NCBI GenBank assembly: GCA_013180625.2
Contig: SNVD02005116.1
Span: 1-64,000, forward strand
Origin: Boswellia sacra
Lineage: Eukaryota > Streptophyta > Magnoliopsida > Sapindales > Burseraceae
Length of the DNA: 64,000 bases
Direction of reading: 5' to 3'
Shown here: positions 21,391 to 33,659 of the stretch, piece by piece
Layout of the letters: every line of letters begins with the position of its first letter
How positions within the stretch are numbered: position 1 is the stretch's first letter
Translations under genes and position numbers: made by a program
Notes under the pieces: model-generated
What the model saw: the letters and a program-made list of their open reading frames with translations, nothing else
The model's database searches: none
Told to the model about the DNA's origin: nothing

Positions 21391-22430
21391 AAACCTATTC
21401 CTGGAAGAAGGAGAATAGTAGAGAAGGTTGTCGAATGTTGAATCTTCAAGTGCAGAAGAACACACTTTACATAGGAGGATTTAGCTAAGTAAACGGGGTT
21501 GATACCCTTTGGTGATATAAAAGATGCCAACCATGAGATCAGGCCACCACATAATCATCATCCTTCTGGCTTTGTAACTTTTCTTGAGAAGGAAGACGCA
21601 TTGGCTGCTGTGGACAACATGGATGGCGCTCAACTCCATGGCCGTGGCGAGGAGGTTGAGCCAGCCCGGCCCAGTAAGTCCTTCCTTGCTATTTATTTTT
21701 AATTGTTGTTTTTTCATTGGCTATTTTGTATTTCAGTTCGGTTTTGTTTCTGCAATTGGGTTTCTGTAGTGTTGGAGTTGAGGTTTGAAATTTGGCTTTG
21801 TTCAAACTTGAGTTCCATGCAAACTTGGTTTTAAATTCTGTCACAGATGTTGAAGGCCTTCATTCCTTAGTGTTGTATTTTAGATAGTTCTCAACCTTTA
21901 AGTATTACTCAAGTCATTTTGGACTTTTGAGTTATGATTCCAAGAGGACCCTACAATGAATAGAGCAAATTTGTGTCCAGGACTTAATTAAAGTAGTGTT
22001 AGTGAGTTTGTTTGTTTTTATGAATTTGTTGGATCAAGGGGAAGGCGTAATGAATTCAGGAGAGCAATAGAACTGAAATGGAGTTCTTTTTTAATCATTT
22101 TCTTTTGTTATTCATAAAGAGATGAGTTATAGTAAGCAAAACAAGAAAAATCCAACAGCAACCTTTAGTTTTGGTGGATGCTGATACTTGGTTTTAAAGG
22201 CAACAACAAGAGGAAGAAATGCAGGGGGTTTTAAAGGCGGCAACAACATGAGGAAATGCAGGGGATTCAGGCAGAGAACCGTGTGCAATTCAGGATACAG
22301 AGGAGCTGCAAAGCAATAAAATGGCACAGATGATAGGAGGGAAAAATGAAGAGTCTGAGATGAAGGATGACCCCATGGTGAGGGCTGAAGCTGAGGTTTT
22401 GAAGCAAAATAATAGTTCTCAGCTAGCGAA
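21390..22430 (+). pseudogene. Decayed RRM-domain protein gene (At1g13690/CYP33-like RNA-binding type)
   Basis: Fragments in order match the plant RRM protein family that resembles the RRM of peptidyl-prolyl isomerase E: QVQKNTLYIGGF (RNP-2 region, followed by an in-frame stop, about 21447-21486), IPFGDIKDA, then SGFVTFLEKEDALAAVDNMD (RNP-1 region, about 21560-21625), QLHGRG, and after a spliced-looking gap starting CCA|GTAAGT (about 21690) DADTWF (22180-22197), RQQQEEEMQ and GIQAENR (22200-22285). About 15 residues after the RRM are missing, and stops and shifts are present. Retention of an apparent intron argues for a duplicated rather than retrocopied gene. Confidence 0.7.
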
Positions 22431-23440
22431 CTGTGCCATTAATGAACTCTTTGCACTTTAACAATTGTGATTAAGGCTGCTGGAATTGGACAAGGGTGGA
22501 TTGCATAGGGCTGAGGCTGAACAGCCGTCCAAGGCTTACATCCTATTTCAACTTTTTCTTCCCCAAGCAACACATTTAATCCAGATGGCTGATTGTGAAG
22601 GAGTGGATTACACTGTGCCACCAAAGCTCATTTTGCTCTCTCAATCAAAATTGAAAGGCCAGTTGGATGCAAGTGACAATGCAACCTTTCTCTTTCTTTC
22701 TCCAAACACTCCTCTGCTCTTTATCATTTAATCCAGCGAATAAGATGAGTTACTTTGCTTTATTTGTTTACACACTATAACTTATCCATTGTATGTGATC
22801 CCCGTAAAATCCAGCTAAAAAGAATATCTAAAAATTGTATTGGAGCCAATGGCTAATCAACAAATTAATTATTATAATTAAAATATAAGGGTATAATAGA
22901 TAGATATCTTATCAAAGTTAGTCAACACTAACAGAGACTAGCTTTTAGGGTGTTTATTGAGAATTTTCAATTCAGTTGGACATTTGACTCTTCATATGGC
23001 TGAAATTACCTAAATAGAATCTGAAGAGAAATAAAAAATAAATTAATAAAACAATACAAAATATAAAAACAGATGGTTAGGACTTAAATGAAATGGTTAT
23101 CATTTCTCTATAGCTGCTGTTTTTACCTTAACTATTATATGCTATCTGCTGTTGAAACTGTCGTTCATGTTCAAGCAGCTGAATTTAAATGGTGAGAAAT
23201 GAAAACACCTAACAAGCTCTTAGTAGCTGCTATTTCTGTACATAAATTATGCAATATATTTAATGTTGAAGAGTGAGAATAGATTATATATATGAGGAGG
23301 CAATGCGCATAGGCTTGTGCAATATTGACTACATTCAACACCTTTCTATGCCTTGCATTTTGTAAAAGTACAAAATGTCTAATTTTATAATTCTTTTCAT
23401 CTTTTAATTAGTCGAAATTTTCTGTAAATTGATGTACAGA
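22431..23440. other. Spacer with a copy of the NLR 3' region
   Basis: 22960-23200 resembles 20030-20340 (intron 7 and the end of the large NLR), with shared blocks AGAATCTGAAGA and TTTTTACCTTAACTATTATATGC-like sequence. This is probably the 3' remnant of another NLR copy. No complete gene is present. Confidence 0.45.
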
Positions 23441-24659
23441 TTTCATATCTGTTTGATTTTCAGTTGTTCTGCTTTTCCTCTGTTTCTCAGAGCCACAAAA
23501 TGAGGGGAAGCTAGCAGAAAGGTAAAAAGGGCTGAAAATGTTGCAAGCATCTTGTAATCGGTACTGTTCAAGTATGCATAGAAGTTGCCAAGTGCTTGGT
23601 TGGTCTAATAGGATGCCAATTCAGTTATTTGCGCAACTAAAAGGCCAACATTGACGCCTTCAAACAACAAGTCAAGAAGCTGACAGATGAAAGAGAGAGT
23701 GAGCAACATAGAGTTGATGCAGCCACAAGAAATGAGTACGAGATTGAACAGAAAATTAAGATGTGGCTGACTAGTGTGGAAAGAAGAGAAAGCAAAGAAA
23801 CAAGTTCCCAGGGCATGTGTCTGAACCTGAAGACTCGCTAAAAGCTTGGCACGGATGCTGTAAGGAAAATGAGGGCTATTACTGGACTCCAAGAAGAAAG
23901 GAAATTTGATCAGTCTCCTACAGGACAACTCCACAGAAGATAAGGCTTCCAGCTACCAAAGCCTACGAGCCCTTTGAATCAAGAATTGGAACTTTGACGG
24001 ATATACAAAACGCATTAAGTGGTCCCTATGTCAACACGATTGGGGTGTATGGGATGGGAGGTATTTGGTAAGACAACTCTAGTGAAGGAAATTGTGAAGC
24101 AAGCTGAGAATGAGAAGCTCTTCGATGAGGTTATTTTTGCAAATGTATCCCAGACTCCAGACATAAAAATAATTCAACAAGAAATTGCTGATAAGCTGGG
24201 TTTGGAACTTTGTGAGGAGACTGAATCTGGAAGGGGAAGAAAGTTACTTTTTAAGCAGGGTGAAGAAGATCCTTATAATTTTATATGACTTTTGGACAGG
24301 TCTTGATTTGGAGAGTATTGGGATTCCGTTCTGAGATGAACATAAGGGGGTCGCAGAGTGTTGCTGACAGCAGGAAGTCAAGATGTATTGTCAAGTAAGA
24401 TGAATTGTGAGCATAAAAAATGAAGAAGAAGAAGCTTGAAGATTCAAGTAAGATGACTTTTTAAGTTTATTCAGGAAGTCAAGATGTATTGAAGATTGTG
24501 AGATGCAATCTTTAGCAATTGATATGGCGAAGGAATGCGGAGGTTTGCCTATTAATATTATTACAGTAGCTAAGGAATTACGAAAGAAGTGTACATTTGA
24601 ATGGAAGAATACATTGCAAGAACAAAGAGTAAGGCAAAGCGGAGCAAAGTTTAGCCCCC

Positions 24660-26260
24660 TTTGAAGGTTGAATTTTCATGTTTTCTTATTGTACATTAAT
24701 TGGAAATGTGTTTAGCAAGATTTTTATGTATGTCATTCTTTCAAGTATCAACATCTCAAATCGTGCCATTACGTGAGTTTTCTTTTAACCCATTCTTTTA
24801 TTGGGTTAATGTCACTAGCAACCCCTAGGTTCTGCGATAATATCACCCTAATGGGACTTTTGATATTTGGCTCCTCTGTCGTCCCTAAATTTTCAAAAAA
24901 TCATCGTTTAGGTCCTTGAATTCAAACGACTTCAGAAATATATCGCATGATCTTAAATTATCATATTTAGGTACTCAAAAGGGAAAACCCATTGCATGAT
25001 CTTAATTAGAGGAAACTAAATAAATGTATGAATTCTAGTTATTGATTAATTTCTTTGGCATGGGAAGACAGAAGTGTTACAAACTTAAGTCATTCGTATC
25101 CTCTCCTGAGTTGAAATTTTGTCCTTCCTGTTTGGAGATTAGATGTCTAAACCATATTTTCCATCTACATCAATTAGAAATGAGAAGATAGTATTGGTTA
25201 TTAAAAGCAAGCTACATTCATGTATCCTGGGGAGTGAAATCCAAATTGGAGAAATAGCAAGAACAAGTAGACAAGGAGGACTACAGTCAACCACTCTGTT
25301 TCCGTCTTTATTGTTTTACTGGTCTGTATCAACAGGGCTCATCTTTTCTTCATCTGATCATTTGACGTTGAAGGTGAAAGGTCCATTTTTTCGCGTTCAA
25401 GCATGGTGCATTTATAGGCATCCAAAAGACAATTTAAGTGCTATCTTAAATTATGGACTAGCTAAGTATTGTTCTCATCTTAAGGTGTGTGTATTCTGCA
25501 ATTGCGTATTTTGTGATTTGTATTATATTCTGAATTCTATGAATGATATTATTGCAAGTTTTGTGGAATTGATTGACTAATCTGGCGCTAAATTAAATTG
25601 CAACTATGTTACAATTGTGTAAAAAGTATTTCAATAATTGATCATTTGGTTGTATATATTGAGGGAGTAATTCCAAATGCGCCCCTTGCTTGTGGCTGAC
25701 TGAATTATGGAGATTTTTTCGAATATCCAAATACAAAGACTAATATTCGGTTAATATACGATGAAGGCTTAGATGCATAGAATTGTGATTGCAAGACAGA
25801 GCATGTGCACCACTTGACTCTCGAATAACTTTCTATTTAGTATAAAGCTTTCATCGTACCTGCTACTACTAGCTACCAAGGTCCAACAGGTTTTCTATAA
25901 TAATCAACAGCTTTAAAGAACTGCACGAGCTTAATGTACTATAACTATCATTTTACCTTTGAATTATATATTGACTTTAATGTCTTCAAAATAATAGCTA
26001 TAAGATATCATAACTTAATTTGTTAATATCTGAACTGTGCATGGAAATAGTTTTCTTGTTAGATATTGTTCAAATGATTAAATTATATTTCAAGTTTTGG
26101 AGCTGATCTGAATCCGTTACATAGAAGATTGACACAAACTTGATACTCAAATAGTCAAACTTTTTCTTCAATTTTTTATTACCATAATACCTATAAAATA
26201 ATTAGGTAAAAATACCTATAAAACAATTTTGTGAGGGGAATGGATACAAAATCCCTAAGA
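24660..26260. other. Foreign or scrambled sequence inside the NLR pseudogene
   Basis: This stretch replaces the region expected between the GLPL motif and the first LRRs. 24815-25010 resembles one arm of a MITE (CACTAGCAACCCCTAGGTTC-like). 25310-25390 copies a 3' UTR piece of the large NLR (20430-20480). The rest is AT-rich and unassigned. Short frames such as 25143-25580 look fortuitous. Confidence 0.45.
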
Positions 26261-26351
26261 ATGTTTTCACAGGAATGATTGAACTAAATGCTTTAGTTTT
26301 GATTGGATTGCGGTTACTGTTAATACCATCATCAATTCCTGTTCTAGTTAA

Positions 26352-28443
26352 CCTACTGTAACAACCCTAATTTTTTTTAGGGCTATAAAAGTCTTTGTGG
26401 GAGTTGGACATGGATTATTATAAAGAAAAAAAGAGTTTTATTTATATTTAAATTAGAAGTTTTATCTCTTTTAGAATACCTTAACCTCATCTAGTATATA
26501 AGTAATATTATAACCTTGCAAATAGGGTTTTTAACGTAAAAGTTAGGTGGAGACTTTGAAACTTAGAGATTTTAAGATAAGATTGTATTTCCCTTAGTTT
26601 GATATATGAATTATTTTACTAGAAATTATTGTTGCCTAGATTCATGCTAGGATTTCTGCAGAGGATTAAGAAACAGCTTAGGATTTTTGAATTTATTAAG
26701 GTACTTAAAAATCGATTTTCAGTTTATTCTTTTTATATGTTGTTATAGACATATATATGAACGTGTACAATTTTATTTCACAAAAAAATATCAAGATTTC
26801 AATTTATTACGAATTTTTGAACTTTCTGTTGAGATTCTGGAAAATACTACAATTTTTGGATGTTATGAATTTCAGAATTTTTTTTCATATGCTAGAGGAG
26901 TCAGAAATTCCTCAAATTTTATATGCTCCTTCTTCAGAATGATATATACGTTTCTGTAAATTTTCATGATTTTTAAACGTGTAGAATAATTTTTATGAAA
27001 TTTTGAATTTGAAACGTTTTAATCTGGAAATTCTAGACAGAATTGACTGGCAGAAAATGAAAATCATTCAAAAATAGTTTCTGAACGTAATTTAGTTTGA
27101 AAAAATTTTATTTGAATAATATATGTGTCTATTACGCCTCTGAAAAATTTTGGTTAATTGGATTAAGATATGAATTTCTAAAATTTCTGGAATCACCCCT
27201 GTTCAAGGATTGAGACTTAGGCAGAACGGATTGTTTAGAAAATTTTAAGGGAATTTTGTAGAACAGTTGAGGTGTTGAGTTTATGAATTTATCAAGATAT
27301 TTTCTGGTTATGTCTTAGGAAAATCATTGGATGAGTAGGAGCTAGGATATTTTTCTTTTTGGATCGATCAAGGTAAGTAACATCATACATGTACTATGAT
27401 TAAAGTGTAATGTGTTCTTAATAAATATTTTGATTTATTAGAAAATATTTTTACATGATATCATATGGATTATTTTCTGTTTTAGAATATAAATTGTGGA
27501 ATTAGAGTTTTAGCAAAGCTTTTAAATTGATTCTTAAAAACCATTTTTATGTTAAAGACAGTTTTTAGTGAAAGGAACTTTTGACGAACTTATATTATTT
27601 ACGAAAAGTTATTAGTATATGTACTTTGAGAATCGTGTTATTTGCAATGATTTTTGAATGTTTTGACTTATTGTCCATAGTATCTGAATACTGATATGAA
27701 TTTTGAACCCAGCTGTGGTATTAGTGTACACACGACTTTCTGGCCGGGTCATCGGGATTACAGGTGACATATTATTTGATTTCTGGCCAGGTCACCGGGA
27801 TTACAGGTGATATATTGTCTGATTTCTGGCTGGATCACCGGGATTATAGGTGACATATTTTTGGGCCGGGTCACCGGGATTACAGGTGACACATTTTGAG
27901 CCGGGTCACCGGGATTACGGGTGGCACTATGTGACAAGAGTCGATAAATATTTTTTGACCTTTAATGATTGTGAATGGTTTCTTTGATCTTAAATGTTTC
28001 AAATGCTTATGACTATGTTTTTGTTAAGATATGATTTTTGGAATTAAAGTATTAAACTATGAATTTTATGATGTTTTTATAATTGTTTTAAGATACTAAA
28101 TGGTTGTGTATGATTTTACTTACCGAGTTGACGACTCACCCCTCATCTCTAACATTTTATCAGAGTAGCGCAGCGGAAGAGTGGTTGGGCTTGATGGTTA
28201 ATGTCAAGGTTTTATTTCATTTTTGGAATTATGCAATAAGAAGATCCCCTTTTATTGTAATAATTGTGTCTGAAACTTTAGAGTTTTAGACTTTGTTTTG
28301 ATTATAGAGACATTAAATGTACAGTTCTGTTCACTTTTTTCTAATAATAAGGATTATTGAAGATTTTGTTTAGAGATTTATCATTAGTGATGTCCAAGCA
28401 TATTAGCAATACTTGTGTTTCGGTTTTGGGGCGTTACACCTAC
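26352..28443 (+). mobile_element. Solo LTR, 2082 bp, with CCTAC target-site duplication
   Basis: The insertion runs 26357-28438, starts TGTAACAACCC and ends GGGGCGTTACA, and is flanked on both sides by CCTAC (26352-26356 and 28439-28443). Removing it rejoins the LRR text that corresponds to LLGNLRTLCLDQCE of the intact paralogue. It contains a TATA-like GCTATAAAAGTC near the start and four or five degenerate repeats of GGTCACCGGGATTACAGGTG (about 27740-27920), and CTTACCGAGTTGACGACTCA near 28120. These features are seen in LTRs of large plant Ty3/gypsy chromovirus families (Tekay-like); the family assignment is inference. There is no internal coding region, so it is a solo LTR left by recombination. 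Confidence 0.88.
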
Positions 28444-29510
28444 GCACATTGTGTCTGGATCAATGTGAAATGGAAGACATAGCCATTATTGGAGAACTGA
28501 AAGCAGTAGAAATCCTTAGCTTTTGCAGTTCTGATATCAAGTAGTTGCCCAAATAAATAGGTCAATTGGGTTGTCTCGAGTTGTTAAATTTAAATGGTTG
28601 CTTCGAGCTAGACGTTGTTGCACCTAATTTGATCTCTAGGCTATCCCAAGTGGAAGAATGTACATGGTTAATAGCCCCATACAGTGGGCTGATGAAGAAT
28701 CCAACATCAAAAGAAGGAAGGCTAGCCTTCATGAGTTGGAGCATTTATCGCATCTAACCAATTTAGGGATTCAAATCAACGATGCCAAGATCCTACCGAA
28801 GGGTTTGTTCTCCAAAAAGCTTGAAAGGTACAAAATATTTATAGGATGTTATCGTTACTGCAAAAGTTACGAGTTTACAAGAATGTTGAACCTCAAGTGC
28901 AATACCAATGTTTTTATGGAGAATATCATGCAGATGAAAGGAATTGAAATCTCATATTTAGATGGAGTGCAAGGAATCAACAGCGTTCTTTATGAAGCAG
29001 ATAAGAGCAGTTTCGACAATTGAAGCATCTTGGTGGTCTTCTAAACAATCCACACGTCTTATGCTTTGTGGACTCAACGGAGCGTCCTACCTCATGAGAC
29101 ATTCCCTCAATTGGAGTCATTACTGCTTGAGAATCTGATTAACCTGGAGAAGATGTATCGTGGTTAACTTAGAGCAGAGTCTTTTTGCAAATTAAACATT
29201 CCACTTGATAAGTGTGATACATTGAAAAATATTTTCACGTTCTGCATTATTAAAGGACTTCCACGACTTCAAATGATTGAAGTGAGTGGATGCAAGGGCA
29301 TGGAAGAGATCTTTGCACGTGGAACAGAAGATAATGTCAACGGCAATGAAGTAATCGGTAACATTGAGCTTGGTCAATTACGCGTCTTGACTCACAAATC
29401 TCTTTCCCACCTTGCGAGTTTCGGCTCCAAAGTGGAGATACCAATGCACATGAAGTCGTTTCGCAAGATCAGCCTGCTACTCCCACTGCACCTGTCAACA
29501 AAATGGTAGT
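28440..29510 (+). pseudogene. NLR pseudogene: LRR part right of the solo LTR
   Basis: The text continues RTLCLDQCEMEDIAIIGEL, with in-frame stops near 28543 and 28555, then LNLNGCFELDVVAPNLISRL and, after a frameshift near 28660, IQWADEESNIKRRKASLHEL. Further pieces up to TFGSKVEIP-like sequence at about 29440 match the end of exon 1 of the large NLR. It is broken by several frame changes and stops, for instance near 29023 and 29166. The following 450 bp (29511-29961) correspond to the intron before cassette exon A. Confidence 0.85.
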
Positions 29511-29961
29511 TCAAGTGTAGTCTTTTTATCTGTCATTACATTATATGAAAATAAGATCTAAGAGACACATTAAGATGGCATTAATATTCCACTTACGCTT
29601 GGTGCTGACATGCATAGTTAATTGGTTCTCATTTGAAATTGTTAGTCGCACGAACGTGTTTGTGTGTGCATATGATTAGTATGCAATTGATCTTTTACTG
29701 ATTTATTTTCTCATTGTTAATTGTCATATTTAAAACTGCATTTTAAACATAACGAATTTAAACTCTTTTTTTCATTTTAAGCAATTTAATCAATTTTTTA
29801 AGTGCGAAAGGCCATACTTTGTGTATGAAGTTAAATGTCTAATTGTATCTAGCAGAGGCTGATTCTCAAAATTTTATATCATGTGTCATCAGTCAATCAT
29901 AAGAAATTATAAATTCTCTTACATGTATGATTGAGGATTGAAACGAGGAGTTTCTCTGCAG

Positions 29962-30588
29962 GTTGTAATGCCCAAGTTGGAATCCTTGGAAGTATCAGCA
30001 ATTAATTGTGAAAAGATCGGGCAAAACCAGTTGTCAACATTATTTTCTTGGTTCCAGTATTTAACACGTTTAATTCTACAGGGATGTGGTCATTTGAAGT
30101 TTCTGTTTTCATCTTCCACAGTTGGAAGCTTTTTGAAGCTCCAACACCTTGAGATATTTGAATGTCCAGTTTTAAAAGAGATAGCGTGTGCAGAGTTAGA
30201 AGAAGAAGAAAGTGAGAACTTTCTTGGGAGGTTCACCATGTTAGAATCTTTATCTGTTAAGAACTGTCAAAGTTTGAAAAATATCTTTCCGGCCTTCATT
30301 GCCATGAGTCCAAATGCAACTGAAAAAGCTTGAGATGGTTGTGGAATACTGGAAGAGATTGTTGCCAAGGGAGGAGGAGGAGAACCAAGTGTTGTTAGGT
30401 TTGTACTCCGAGACTTACCAGAACTCAATACCTTTAATTTGCCCTGGAGTATGCACAACGAAGTGGCCTATTTTAGAAAATTTGGAAATAAGCGATTGTT
30501 AGAAAGTGAAGGTTTTTGCTTCATAAGTTCAGGACTTTCAAAAGGACCAACTTGACATCTCTGCCCAACAATCCTCTTCAGTCGAAAG
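29962..30588 (+). pseudogene. NLR pseudogene: fused LRR exon A/B
   Basis: The exon starts at CTGCAG|GTTGTA (VVMPKLESLEVSAINCEKIG) like cassette exon A. Near 30210-30230 it passes directly into exon B text (GRFTMLESLSVKNCQSLKNI). The end of A, the intron and the start of B have been deleted in frame. A frameshift near 30320 and a stop near 30498 follow. It ends at the usual B donor (TCGAAAG|GTATGA). Confidence 0.85.
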
Positions 30589-31070
30589 GTATGAATCCTG
30601 TTTCTTTTCTTTGCACTTATGAATAGAGTGATTCATGTTATCTTTTCATTGTCAAACTTAAATCTAACAGAAAAATCCAATTCAGGTATGATTGTGTTCA
30701 ATATTACATGAAGTAAATGGACTTGTATCATAGAGCATACTAGTAAGATAGTCATTATAATTCATATGATACTTGTTATTGTTTGTTTTTCTTATCTGAA
30801 CATTTTGTAGAACGGCGACATGTTTAATGGATTTAGAAGTTTCACTCAATTCTTTTTATTACAAATTAAGCTAGATGTGCACTGCAACTGTTACACTTTT
30901 GGAAAGTAAATTACAAAATAGTTGAATTAAAAAAAATAATTTCCAGTAGAACTGTTAACCATTCCGTGTAGCACAATTCTTTTATCAATTTTTTCTTTTT
31001 TCTCTTTGTTATTTTTCACAAATCTGTTAAAACTATAGTTATATCTCTCAAGATCCAAAGACCACATTTT
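30589..31070. other. AT-rich sequence after the NLR pseudogene
   Basis: This is probably the start of the old intron after exon B. No cassette exon C follows, so the pseudogene is 3'-truncated. No other gene is seen. Confidence 0.5.
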
Positions 31071-31684
31071 GGGACATGTTTGATGCGCTGTATAACAATG
31101 TCTAGGATAGCATAAATTTATTTGGATTGGATTGGATTAAATAGTATAGAATAAGATAAGATAAGACATAATACTATACTATGTTTGGTAGAGTATTATA
31201 TTAGATAAAACGTTAAAAAAAAATTGTAATATGAAAAGTTTAATTTTAATATAAAAGAAAGTTAAATAATAATTAAAATTATTTTTAAAATAAAAATTGA
31301 ATTATTAAATTTTTTATTTATTTACATAATTATTTTTTATTTATTTAAATAATTAATTTTTATTTAAATATTTACTAAATAATTTATTAATTTTTATTAA
31401 TTATAAAAATATATAAATATTTAATTTATATAATTTTTTTGGTATTTATTAGTGAAAATTGAGACAAAAATAAGCTTATACAGTGTTAACCTATGAGTAG
31501 GCTTGGTATAAAAACGCTCAACTTTTATGCAAACAGTATCGCTACAGTATTCGCTACAGTACCTGCTACAATGTCATTATAGTACCAGCGTTATGCTATA
31601 CAGTCCCGCTTAAAATCTGATCAAATGTAGTATAATTTCTTAATATTTTACTATACAGCGCTACATAGCGCATCAAACATGCCC
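31071..31684. mobile_element. MITE with terminal inverted repeats
   Basis: The left end GGGACATGTTTGATGCGCT and the right end AGCGCATCAAACATGCCC are inverted copies of each other with one or two differences. The interior is non-coding and AT-rich with GATAA-type repeats. The terminus GGG-CATGTTTG is common to plant DNA-transposon MITEs. No clear target-site duplication is visible, so the superfamily is uncertain. Confidence 0.7.
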
Positions 31685-32340
31685 TTGATGGATTCCAATG
31701 AGCTCGGTCTATTCAAATAGTCTGATTGAAAATAGGTCCAATTGATATGATGAAGGCAGATAAGATGGCAAAATAAAGAATATTAATTTGAGAAGAAGAG
31801 TTAAATTTAATTTTCTTGGATTTCCCTTTGATCCAAAATTTAGGAGGGGAAAAAAAAAGATGAAACAGTTAAGCATTTTTTGCACGTATTTTCAAAATTA
31901 TTATTACTTTTAAAAGTAAAATTTCCACTTAAGACACTTTTCGAAAATTTTTAAAAATAATTTAAATATAGTCAACATAAAATTAATAGATTAATTCTTA
32001 ATTGTATTCAAAATACTATCAAAAAAAATTATTGAAATCAACGAGGAAACTTAATCCTAGAAACATATAAATTTTTTGTGTTTATAATATTTTTTAGTTC
32101 AGTGGATAAATATTAATCTAATGAATTTGTATTAGTCATAGATGCACTTAATTATTAATGGAATTATAAAGTATACCAACCAAGCATTTAATTTTTTAAA
32201 ATTTAATAATGTTTCCTAAGAAGAATTTGTATAACTATTAGTTTATTATCCTTATTTTATTCATTAAAATTAAATATATAAAATAATTAAATGCAGAAAA
32301 TGTATAATAAATGAATAATGCATATAATTATAACAATGCA
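31685..32340. other. AT-rich spacer, nothing identified
   Basis: Neither strand shows a coding segment or clear transposon end here. Confidence 0.5.
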
Positions 32341-32354
32341 TATTTATCTATAAA

Positions 32355-32462
32355 TAAATGGAGTTGAAGCTATTGCTGGTGATGTGCTTTGAATGGACTT
32401 TTAAATAAATGGACTTAGTTTGATTCAAATGGAGTTGAAGCTATTGCTGGTGATGTGCTATT
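32355..32462 (+). repeat. Two-copy direct repeat
   Basis: The block AAATGGAGTTGAAGCTATTG plus the following GCTGGTGATGTGCT occurs at about 32356 and again at about 32427, a spacing of roughly 71 bp. Confidence 0.8.
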
Positions 32463-32857
32463 TTAGTTGTTCTATATTAATTGCTGGTGAATTGCTTGAA
32501 TGTTTTAGTTTACGTGGTGCTTAATTTGAATGTTTTGATTTGAGAGCGTCAACTGATTTTGCAAATAGATGAAGGTATGGATTATAAGATGGAACAGTTA
32601 GTGAAGTTGCTGAAGTGCTGGTGATGTCTTGTAGGAGTATGAAATGGGCAATCGGTTTTGTTGTATAAGTGATTTTGTAGGTAAATTTGTTCCTACCTTG
32701 ACATAACACCACAAATGAAATGATTTTATATATTTGGTTAATTTGTTTATTAATTAAAATGTTTTGGGAGTTGATTTTCAATAATTGTACCTTTTAAAAA
32801 TTTTCATATATTTGTTTTTACAAATATATAGAACATATTTTAAAAATATTTATATAG

Positions 32858-33434
32858 ATAATACTTGGCCGATGCATAATAGCCAAGTATTATATATTTT
32901 TTACTTTTGCTACCATACTAGGTGACCAAAAAAACCGCCATCGGTCCAAAACTGCCAAATATGATAATAATTAAAAAAATACCGTTATAAATAGTAAATC
33001 ATTCATACTTACCAGTCAGAAAGCGTCAAATATGGTCAAATTCAAAAAATATCACCGTTACAAAGAATTAACTAGCCATATTCACCAGTTTGTAACCACC
33101 AAATATGAGAAAATTCCAAAAAAAAAAAAAAGAAAGTTACCGTTAGAAAGCTATATTTATGTGGCAGAAGAATACTAAATATGTTACAATTCAAAAAAAG
33201 TTACCGTTATGCACAATCAAATTTGACTAAACAAGTGACAAATATGGGTTAATGCTCAGCATACTGTGCATAACTATATTTGACTCTTTTATGTGAGAAG
33301 TATGGTTATGTGCGTATTTAACATTTTGACCAATCACCAAATTGACTATATTTGATCGTATCATTGATGGTGTTTTGTTGACTGCAAAATACATACTTAG
33401 GCGGCAGTCAAATATGAGCATTTGTCTAGTAGTG
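32858..33434 (-). mobile_element. Right end of a CACTA-like transposon with subterminal repeats
   Basis: Read on the minus strand, the terminus at 33434 begins CACTACTAGACAAATG, the hallmark of CACTA elements. Inside it lie many copies of a short subterminal motif (CAAATATG and its variants, at about 32957, 33028, 33099, 33239 and 33409) plus repeated TTACCGTTA words, as expected for transposase-binding arrays. A 12-bp perfect inverted repeat (ATAATACTTGGC, arms 32858-32869 and 32882-32893) marks the left of this region. The opposite terminus was not found, so the left boundary is arbitrary. Confidence 0.6.
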
Positions 33435-33659
33435 GAGTCATATATTATTCCACTCAGTTACATTCAATATTGTTCCTTTAAATGTTAAAGTAAGACTTTA
33501 TGAAATAACTATCCTAATTTTGTATTTCTATTGATGTGCAATTTACTGCTATAAACACCAATCAAATATGTTGATACATGTGCGAAAGATATTGATGCTT
33601 ATCTTTTTTATATCTTGAAATATAAAGTTGGAATACTTGATATATCCCTTAATTACTAA

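Larger units (their letters stand above)
23580..30588 (+). pseudogene. Second CC-NB-ARC-LRR gene, heavily degenerate
   Basis: This is a broken paralogue of the upstream NLR. A leader-like stretch (23440-23520) precedes coiled-coil remnants (23580-23960: EVAKCLVGL, VKKLTDERE, in-frame stops). The P-loop at 24045-24080 reads GMGGI and is then shifted by one extra T in the run 24064-24066; it is followed by FDEVIFANVSQTPDIK, a mutated kinase-2 (ILYDFW), and ECGGLPINIITVAKELRKK at about 24534-24590. Homology stops near 24660. LRR sequence resumes at about 26265 (FTGMIELNAL), is interrupted by a solo LTR (26357-28438) and continues to about 29480. A final exon at 29962-30588 fuses parts of cassette exons A and B. 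Many stops and frameshifts rule out a full-length product. Confidence 0.9.

Noticed and set aside
25143..25580. 145-residue frame inside the NLR pseudogene gap
   Set aside because: Contains a copied piece of NLR 3' UTR and no family resemblance; probably fortuitous.
27740..27920. Regular repeats resembling a CRISPR array
   Set aside because: They are degenerate GGTCACCGGGATTACAGG words within a plant LTR; there are no unique spacers and the DNA is eukaryotic.
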